DNA from: Erysipelotrichaceae bacterium
GTDB lineage: Bacteria; Bacillota_I; Bacilli_A; Erysipelotrichales; Erysipelotrichaceae
Reading direction: 5' to 3'
Length of the DNA stretch: 55,244 nucleotides
Assembly (NCBI GenBank): GCA_017442805.1
Contig: JAFRZA010000013.1
Coordinates: 1-55,244 of the forward strand
Below the pieces are notes generated by a model. That model did no database searches. It was not told the DNA's origin and was given only the letters and a program-made list of their open reading frames with translations. A program made the translations under genes and the position numbers. Below, piece by piece: positions 49,404 to 55,244 of this stretch; position 1 is the first letter of the stretch; every line of letters starts with the position of its first letter.

Positions 49404-51272
49404 ATGATTCAATGGAGATTTCCATCCAACGATTATGGGGAAAATAAAGGAATTAATGATACTGGGGTAGCCATTTTTAGAGGAACCCCGTTAAGCTCTC
49501 TGGCAAGAGAAATATGCCAGAACTCATTAGATGCTGCCAGAGAAACAACAATTAGAGTTGTGTTTGACATGTTTTCCATTCCCTCTGATAGAATCCCTGG
49601 GAAAGATGTCTTAATTGACACTTTCAACAGATGCCTTGCTTTTTGGAGTAGCCAGAAAGCAAAAGCAACTAAGGAATTCTTTACTGCTGCTCTAAATAGT
49701 ATATGTAAGGATGAGTGTACAGTTTTAAGAATAAGTGATTTCAATACAACTGGATTAACAGGATCAAGAGAACCAATAAATACAGATTGGACCAATCTGA
49801 CAAAATCCTCTGGTGCTTCTGATAAAAAAGGAACCGCAGGAGGATCATATGGTATTGGCAAGTTTGCTCCATTTGCTTGTTCTGATTTTTCTACAGTGTT
49901 TTATAGCACATATGACGAAAATGAAGAATGTGCATATCAGGGAGTCTCGAGACTTGTTACTTTTACCCGTGAAGACGGCCAGAACACCCAAGGAGTTGGT
50001 TATTTTGGAGAAGAGAAAAATACCCCGGTTTATGAACAATTATGGTTAGACCCAAATTTCAAAAGAGAAAACGGAGATTTTGGAACTGATATTTATATCA
50101 TTGGTTATAAATATGGGGGACAAAATTGGCAAAAAGATATCATAGTATCGATCCTAAACGGGTTTTTAGGCGCAATTTGGAACGAAAAACTTGAAGTATG
50201 TGTTGGTGATATAGATATAAATAAAGAAAATCTGAAGGAAATCATGGATGAATATCGTGATGACTTAACAGGATACACAGACAAATATTATGAAGTATTG
50301 ACTTCTGATAATACCAAATGGGATACAGAAGATTTCCTGGGTCTGGGAGAAGTTAGTTTGGGCTTGCTGCTTGGTGTACAGGATACACCAACAAGAATTG
50401 CCATGATAAGGAAAACTGGCATGAAGATAATGGATAAGGACAGATTGCCGGGACATGTTCCATTTATGGGGGTAATGTTTATAAATGGTGACAGTATAAA
50501 TGAAAGACTGCGCGCATTGGAGAATCCAGAACATACCAGATGGGAACCAGAAAGATCTCCGTTTCCGGTTCAGGCTCAGGCATTGCTAAAGAGTTTGAAC
50601 GATTTTATCAAAGAGAAGATAGAAAAGCTTATTAATTCCGGAACAGGGGAAGCCATGGATGCGGTAGGGGTCGGCACTTATATTCCTGACACAGCAGACG
50701 AGAGCCCAGAACAGGCTAAAGAGGAAGTGGTTTCAGACAAAGTAGTTGATGTGGAGATAAAGAAAGCAAAGAAAAGATCGACTTCTAAAACATCTACGGG
50801 GCAAAGTGAAACAGAATCTGAAGAAACGGTTCCTGGTCATATGGAACCAGGAGGTCATGATGAAGACTGGTTCCATCCTGGCGATGGTCCAGTTGGCCCA
50901 GAATACAGACCGCCAGAGCCAGCTCACCCTGAGGAAGAAGGGGATAAGCAGATACCTAAAAAAATAGCCGTAGGAATAAGCAAGTTTGTTTATGTGGCTT
51001 TGGAAAAAAACAATGGAAAGTATGTGTTGAAAATTATCCCTGAAAAGAATGGAACAGATGGAATCATTGAATTATTCATGTCTGCTGAAACAGCAAAGTA
51101 TCCAGCACCATTGAAAAAAGTCAGTATTATTGGGGTAGGAAATGCAAGAATTGAGGACAATAAAGTATTAGGGGTAGATTTCAAAAAGGATCAGGAACTG
51201 AGACTGAGTATTGAACTGGATTATACTGATTATTGTTCACTGGAGGTAGGAATGTATGCAAATAAGGAATAG
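49404..51272 (+). CDS. GHKL ATPase (MORC/MutL-like) of R-M locus
   Basis: The 622-aa protein has a GHKL ATP-binding domain in the first 200 residues. The N box is REICQNSLDAA (Glu36, Asn40, Asp43), G1 is ISDFNTTGLTG (Asp112) and G2 is GGSYGIGKFAP (about 146-156). The domain order fits MORC-like ATPases described in bacterial R-M loci. Then come a mixed central domain, a low-complexity acidic/Pro-rich linker (about 430-515) and a small beta-rich C-terminal domain. It probably acts as an ATP-gated DNA clamp that assists restriction. AGGAGG precedes its start; its end overlaps the next gene by 17 bases. Confidence 0.85.
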   Translation: MIQWRFPSNDYGENKGINDTGVAIFRGTPLSSLAREICQNSLDAARETTIRVVFDMFSIPSDRIPGKDVLIDTFNRCLAFWSSQKAKATKEFFTAALNSICKDECTVLRISDFNTTGLTGSREPINTDWTNLTKSSGASDKKGTAGGSYGIGKFAPFACSDFSTVFYSTYDENEECAYQGVSRLVTFTREDGQNTQGVGYFGEEKNTPVYEQLWLDPNFKRENGDFGTDIYIIGYKYGGQNWQKDIIVSILNGFLGAIWNEKLEVCVGDIDINKENLKEIMDEYRDDLTGYTDKYYEVLTSDNTKWDTEDFLGLGEVSLGLLLGVQDTPTRIAMIRKTGMKIMDKDRLPGHVPFMGVMFINGDSINERLRALENPEHTRWEPERSPFPVQAQALLKSLNDFIKEKIEKLINSGTGEAMDAVGVGTYIPDTADESPEQAKEEVVSDKVVDVEIKKAKKRSTSKTSTGQSETESEETVPGHMEPGGHDEDWFHPGDGPVGPEYRPPEPAHPEEEGDKQIPKKIAVGISKFVYVALEKNNGKYVLKIIPEKNGTDGIIELFMSAETAKYPAPLKKVSIIGVGNARIEDNKVLGVDFKKDQELRLSIELDYTDYCSLEVGMYANKE

Positions 51273-52125
51273 ATATTATCCATACCCTGTAATAATGGAA
51301 GATGGTGATTATTATTTAGGTAGTACATTTACATCTTCAGTAAGACAGTCTTTGGATGGATACAATGTAAAACTTGAAATTGAAGTCTGTCTCTCAGACC
51401 AGAAAATGAAAAACATGATTGAATCCGGGCAACTTGCATATGTTCATCATATTGAGTGTTCGCATACTTGTTTTCGAAAAGCTATTACAACCTTTGATGA
51501 CAAAGCAGAGATTCTGTTAAAAGATTCAGAAGTAAATGGCACAGTACAAGTATGTTCATTTGTTGTTGCGAATCGAAACATTGACAAATATACAAATGAT
51601 TCTTTTTCTGCAGATTACAGAGGATGGAAATTCGATATTGATAAAGGATGTGTAATGGCTATAGGAAATGAATATGATTTGAGTGTCAACAAGGTTAAAG
51701 ATGACTTATCAAATACGTCTTCAATTTTTTCGATAGTTAAAAATATGGATCCTCTGGCCTGCAGGATGATAATTGAACTGGGCAAGGAAAAAATAGTTGT
51801 ATCTCTTCCGGAACAGACATACAACCAGTATACAAGCACTCAAACATTCGGCGATATTCAGCCTATAATGCATTCAATGATAATTATCCCAGCGCTGTTA
51901 TTCACTTTTTCAGAACTGATAAAAGCAGGAGACCAGCTATATGAATATGAGGATTGCAGGTGGTTCAAAGGATTGAAAAAGGCATGCAATGCAATCAGCA
52001 TTGATTTAACCGAGGAAAGCATAAAGAATATTGATGCCGTGAAAGTATCCCAGCAACTGCTAGATAATCCAATTGTAGAAGCGATTGAGTTCTGCGCTAT
52101 TGGAGGTGCTTCATATGAAGATTAG
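51256..52125 (+). CDS. Unknown protein coupled to GHKL ATPase
   Basis: The 289-aa soluble protein has no recognised motif. Its first half is beta-rich (YPYPVIMEDGDYYLGSTF onward, with VRQSLDGYNVKLEIEV). The second half has a hydrophobic helix (MIIIPALLFTFSELIKAG) that looks like a core helix rather than a membrane span. It overlaps the GHKL gene by 17 bases and the next gene by 11, so all three are translationally coupled and probably form one complex. Confidence 0.7.
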   Translation: MQIRNRYYPYPVIMEDGDYYLGSTFTSSVRQSLDGYNVKLEIEVCLSDQKMKNMIESGQLAYVHHIECSHTCFRKAITTFDDKAEILLKDSEVNGTVQVCSFVVANRNIDKYTNDSFSADYRGWKFDIDKGCVMAIGNEYDLSVNKVKDDLSNTSSIFSIVKNMDPLACRMIIELGKEKIVVSLPEQTYNQYTSTQTFGDIQPIMHSMIIIPALLFTFSELIKAGDQLYEYEDCRWFKGLKKACNAISIDLTEESIKNIDAVKVSQQLLDNPIVEAIEFCAIGGASYED

Positions 52126-52834
52126 TTATCTTACCGAAGATGGATTAAACACTGTCAGACAGAATCTTAAACTTGTTTATAAGGAAGTAGTAAAGAATGG
52201 TAGATGTTCAATTAGTGAACTGTTTAAAGATAGTTCAATGGTAAAATATTCGGCTTTAGGGTGTGAAGATTTCTCGCTAGATATGTCACAGCCGGCAGGA
52301 AAAGAGAGTTTAACAGATATTGAAAATATACAAAGAGTATATGAACATCTTAAGTTTCTGTCCGATTCACAAGCGTCTGATGAAAGGATATGGGCCGCAA
52401 TGGCATTAAATGATTATTTGGAGTATATGAGATACAGATGGCCAGCAGAAGATATTAAAGACGTAAATAACAGATACTTGTTTGGATATTCTGTACAGAG
52501 GTCTCTGTTCAGAAATGGGATGGCAAGATTATGGTGGATTGGAAGGTTTACTTTTGACGATAAGCGCCAAGACCCATATGAATTGACTGAATTCTTATGC
52601 AGTGAACAGGATTTTATTGAGAGCTTATGCGGTCGCAATATTTTCAATAACCCTGATGTTGGTCAAACGGTGATAGCAGCATTGTGCGACGCAAAGAATG
52701 CTGGGATTGAAGTCAACAGAGAAAAAGTAAGAAATGTTGCGAAGTACTTAAATATGTTGGGAGGCACCTATATTTTAGACTGCCTTAGTGTGGAAGACAT
52801 TAAAGCAAAAGTGATGAAACAGTTAGGAGAATAA
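52115..52834 (+). CDS. DUF6339-like protein
   Basis: The 239-aa protein is mostly helical. Segments such as DERIWAAMALNDYLEYMRYRW and RSLFRNGMARLWWIGRFTFDD resemble DUF6339 proteins found near DNA modification and defence genes; I hold this assignment loosely. No catalytic motif is evident. The ATG at 52115 has GGAGG 8 bases upstream and overlaps the previous gene by 11 bases; the stop shares one base with the next ATG. It is likely a structural partner of the GHKL ATPase module. Confidence 0.65.
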   Translation: MKISYLTEDGLNTVRQNLKLVYKEVVKNGRCSISELFKDSSMVKYSALGCEDFSLDMSQPAGKESLTDIENIQRVYEHLKFLSDSQASDERIWAAMALNDYLEYMRYRWPAEDIKDVNNRYLFGYSVQRSLFRNGMARLWWIGRFTFDDKRQDPYELTEFLCSEQDFIESLCGRNIFNNPDVGQTVIAALCDAKNAGIEVNREKVRNVAKYLNMLGGTYILDCLSVEDIKAKVMKQLGE

Positions 52835-55244
52835 TGGCTAAATTTGTTGTTTGTAGTAATTGTGGAGAAAAAATAGATGCAGAGCTGTTTCCGGTTTGCC
52901 CATTCTGCTTAACTCCTGTTGAAGAGACAGTTAAGGATGACGTCAAATCGGATGGTGTTATTGAAGAAACAATAGCAACAGTCTTTAATAGTGACAAAAA
53001 GAAACCGTATTATTCAGCAACGTTTTTTTCTGTTGAAGATGATCTTAAAGATGTGAATGACCAAGAATTATTAGTGTCAAAAACAGAAACAGATGTTGCC
53101 GATAATCGACTTAATGAAACTCCACTGTTTAGCATGGATGAAAAGTCAGCATTATATTTTAACTATACGCTTTCAACAAGATGCATGAATTTTCTAAGAA
53201 AGAATAACATAAATACTACTAAACAATTACGCGATTTCATATTAAATAACGATTTAACCAAAATAAAAAATATCGGTAGAAAAACAATATCAGAGATCCT
53301 TGATCTAGCTAAAATTGATGAAGTCAGTTTTTATAAATCCAATTCTTCAGAATCACAGAAGCTATTTTTCCCTTATATTGATGCTCAACTTAAAGAACTG
53401 GATGTTTCGTTGCTGAATGGCTTAGGAATAAGCACTAAAACAATCGGTAAGCTATATGAAGCCGGATACACAAAAATAGGAATGTTACAAAATATTTCTG
53501 AAAGCAATCTGTCAAGAATTGTTAGAGGGTATAATGTAGGAAAATTTGCTGACATAGAAAATAAACTATGCATGAATCTTATAGAACTCTTTGGTAATAT
53601 CCTTCAAAGTCAGTCTAGTAGCGATGAGTATATGTTGACTCTTTTTAGAGCAGATGGACTGACGTTGCAAGAAATAGGAGATCTTAAAGGTGTTACAAGG
53701 GAACGAGTAAGGCAAATCGTAAATAACTATGTAGATTTTTTAGGCTTGTTTCTTAAATGGATAGTTGATTTTTTCCTGGAGGGAAAAGGATACGTGACTG
53801 TTGAAGAGTTGCTTGGCATCTACGAAAATGACGATTTTGATAAATTGATTATTTACTGGTGTAAAAACAGTGAAGGTCTATCCTTTTTACCATATGCAGA
53901 TGTATTTGTCCCTAAGCAGATTGATAACAATATTGAGAAAAAACTATCGGAATTAGGAGAAGAACTAGTTGGAGACGGTATAAAAATATCTGATCATATG
54001 GATAAGTTTGAAGAGATCCTAAACAAATTGAATCTTCCATACATAAATGCAGATAATTTAATAAACTATCTACAAATGTCTGGGTATAGAATGTATGGCG
54101 ATTATATCGTTAAAGGAAGAAGGTCATATGGTTATCTATGTTCTAAGATAATTGCTGATAGGTTTCCAGATGGAATAAAACTGTATGATCACCATGACAT
54201 GGAGTTGTTAAGAGAATATGTCCTAAAAGAATTTGGCGATATAGGATTATCAGACAATGACAGAGCATTGAGTGCACGTTTATCAAGTTTTCTCATAATT
54301 CGCGGCAGAGGAATGGCAATTGCCAAGGAAAACATATATGTGGAACCGGGCCTTTTAGAAGAAATAAAATCATATATTGATTCTACAAATTCCAAAACAA
54401 TATATTACTCAGAGTTGTTTTCTAGATTCGAAGGAATGATTAAGATGATGAGTAATATTGATAATTATAACTTCCTTCATGGAGTTATTAATCTTTACTA
54501 TCCCGATGAGTATATCTATACAAGCAAAGACTATATTACAAAACGAGAAGGTGAACTGCTAAATGATAGTTTTTCAGACAAAATACGTAGATATATAATA
54601 GAAACTGGGTGTCCTTTAACTAGACAAGAAATCCAGAAGGGGGTTCCAGGAATGTCAACCATCATGTTTTTCCTGGCAGTTTCTGTTGATAAACGCATAA
54701 TTCAGTGGAATTGGGATCAGTATTACGTTATTGACTTGATTAATATAAATGAATCAAATAAAGAGCATATGCTGGAAGCAATCAACACGTTAACTGTAGC
54801 TAATGATGGTTACTGTAGTGCAAACATGCTGTATAGTTATGTGTTAGCTAAATATCCAGAAGATCTCAAAGAACTGCATGTAATAGATAAGGACAATCTG
54901 TTTTGTTTGTCTGATTATATGTTTAATAACTCATATACTTTTACCTATCCACATATATGTGCTAAAGGAAAATATGCCGAAATGTCTGTAAAACGCGTGG
55001 CTCTGGATATGATGCATAATCCAAAGCGCTTAAAATACTCTGTGTACCAAGAGATCAGCAATAGGTTTATGTGGAGCACTACTATGACAAGTATAGTTTT
55101 TAAAGACATTGAAAAAGACTATATCCGAGTTTCGCTTGATGAATATGTGGCAAAGGACTCATTTTCTATTAAATCAGAAACTATTGATAAAATAAGAGAA
55201 CTTTTGAAAACCCATTTACAAAACGGTTATTTGTCACTAATCAA
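52834..55244 (+). CDS. Second alpha-CTD/sigma-4-like protein, with zinc ribbon (3' cut by window)
   Basis: The frame is open from the ATG at 52834 to the window end: 803 codons without a stop. An N-terminal zinc ribbon has Cys7-x2-Cys10 and Cys22-x2-Cys25. An alpha-CTD-like helix-hairpin-helix lies at about 110-160 (LSTRCMNFLRKNNI, then IKNIGRKTISEI); it keeps only part of the DNA-contact set. A second helix-hairpin-helix-like stretch follows, then a sigma region-4 domain at about 268-305 (TLQEIGDLKGVTRERVRQI). The rest is helical. It is a distant paralogue of the 41137 protein and is translationally coupled to the R-M operon. Function unknown. Confidence 0.8.
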   Translation, partial: MAKFVVCSNCGEKIDAELFPVCPFCLTPVEETVKDDVKSDGVIEETIATVFNSDKKKPYYSATFFSVEDDLKDVNDQELLVSKTETDVADNRLNETPLFSMDEKSALYFNYTLSTRCMNFLRKNNINTTKQLRDFILNNDLTKIKNIGRKTISEILDLAKIDEVSFYKSNSSESQKLFFPYIDAQLKELDVSLLNGLGISTKTIGKLYEAGYTKIGMLQNISESNLSRIVRGYNVGKFADIENKLCMNLIELFGNILQSQSSSDEYMLTLFRADGLTLQEIGDLKGVTRERVRQIVNNYVDFLGLFLKWIVDFFLEGKGYVTVEELLGIYENDDFDKLIIYWCKNSEGLSFLPYADVFVPKQIDNNIEKKLSELGEELVGDGIKISDHMDKFEEILNKLNLPYINADNLINYLQMSGYRMYGDYIVKGRRSYGYLCSKIIADRFPDGIKLYDHHDMELLREYVLKEFGDIGLSDNDRALSARLSSFLIIRGRGMAIAKENIYVEPGLLEEIKSYIDSTNSKTIYYSELFSRFEGMIKMMSNIDNYNFLHGVINLYYPDEYIYTSKDYITKREGELLNDSFSDKIRRYIIETGCPLTRQEIQKGVPGMSTIMFFLAVSVDKRIIQWNWDQYYVIDLININESNKEHMLEAINTLTVANDGYCSANMLYSYVLAKYPEDLKELHVIDKDNLFCLSDYMFNNSYTFTYPHICAKGKYAEMSVKRVALDMMHNPKRLKYSVYQEISNRFMWSTTMTSIVFKDIEKDYIRVSLDEYVAKDSFSIKSETIDKIRELLKTHLQNGYLSLI

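Noticed and set aside
1..55244. CRISPR arrays, insertion sequences or prophage
   Set aside because: No regularly spaced repeat series, transposase motif or phage structural gene was seen in any frame.

Overview
The window reads as a Bacillota chromosome. The housekeeping genes have moderate to high GC, Gram-positive style lipoproteins, strong Shine-Dalgarno sequences, CcpA-type cre sites and many rho-independent terminators. The gene set (arginine deiminase operon, mgl sugar importer, MgtA-type ATPase, MarR with a heterodimeric ABC exporter) would suit an anaerobic gut or oral member of the Erysipelotrichia, but that rank is an inference from content. No rRNA or taxonomic marker is present.

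Layout, 1 to 38.7 kb (ordinary chromosome): a partial GH3 glycosidase lipoprotein; a GMP synthase lacking the glutaminase domain; a Nudix hydrolase; a MarR/ABC-exporter operon; a RelBE/ParDE-like toxin-antitoxin pair with an operator array; DUF2804 and malQ divergently arranged; a PPC-domain protein with a small membrane protein; glycerate 2-kinase; tRNA-Gln, tRNA-Ile and tRNA-Ala; acylphosphatase; a tandem GNAT protein; a histidine phosphatase; the mglBAC importer with a cre site; an MgtE-like protein without its transport domain, paired with an MgtA-type ATPase behind a structured attenuator leader; a GNAT protein; a nucleoside hydrolase; a MerR-like regulator; membrane proteins; an ArgRS fused to a B3/B4 editing domain beside tRNA-Arg(UCU); the arcABC-yfcC arginine deiminase operon with a cre site and an AraC regulator carrying two DNA-binding domains; an SDR; and an M20 amidohydrolase.

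Layout, about 38.7 to 55.2 kb (AT-rich accessory island, continuing past the right edge): three small unknown genes, then a large defence-like locus, all on the + strand. Its order is: an 830-aa protein joining an RNA-polymerase alpha-CTD-like head to a sigma region-4 head; a PD-(D/E)XK plus DUF2075 helicase; Vsr; a small helical protein; an XRE regulator; a C5-cytosine methyltransferase; an AlwI-like restriction endonuclease; a GHKL (MORC/MutL-like) ATPase; two unknown proteins; and a second alpha-CTD/sigma-4 protein with a zinc ribbon, cut by the window end. Seven genes from 46560 onward are spaced by at most 11 bases or overlap. The two internal promoters carry matching operators: 10-bp inverted arms 17 bp apart, probably bound by the XRE protein.

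How it may work together: the methyltransferase, nuclease and Vsr make a restriction-modification core. The GHKL ATPase and DUF2075 nuclease-helicase resemble accessory effectors known from MORC-type R-M loci. The two large proteins carrying both promoter-reading heads of RNA polymerase are the least explained part and the best candidate for an undescribed component. The other standout is the ArgRS-B3/B4 fusion, which points to proofreading of misacylated tRNA-Arg.
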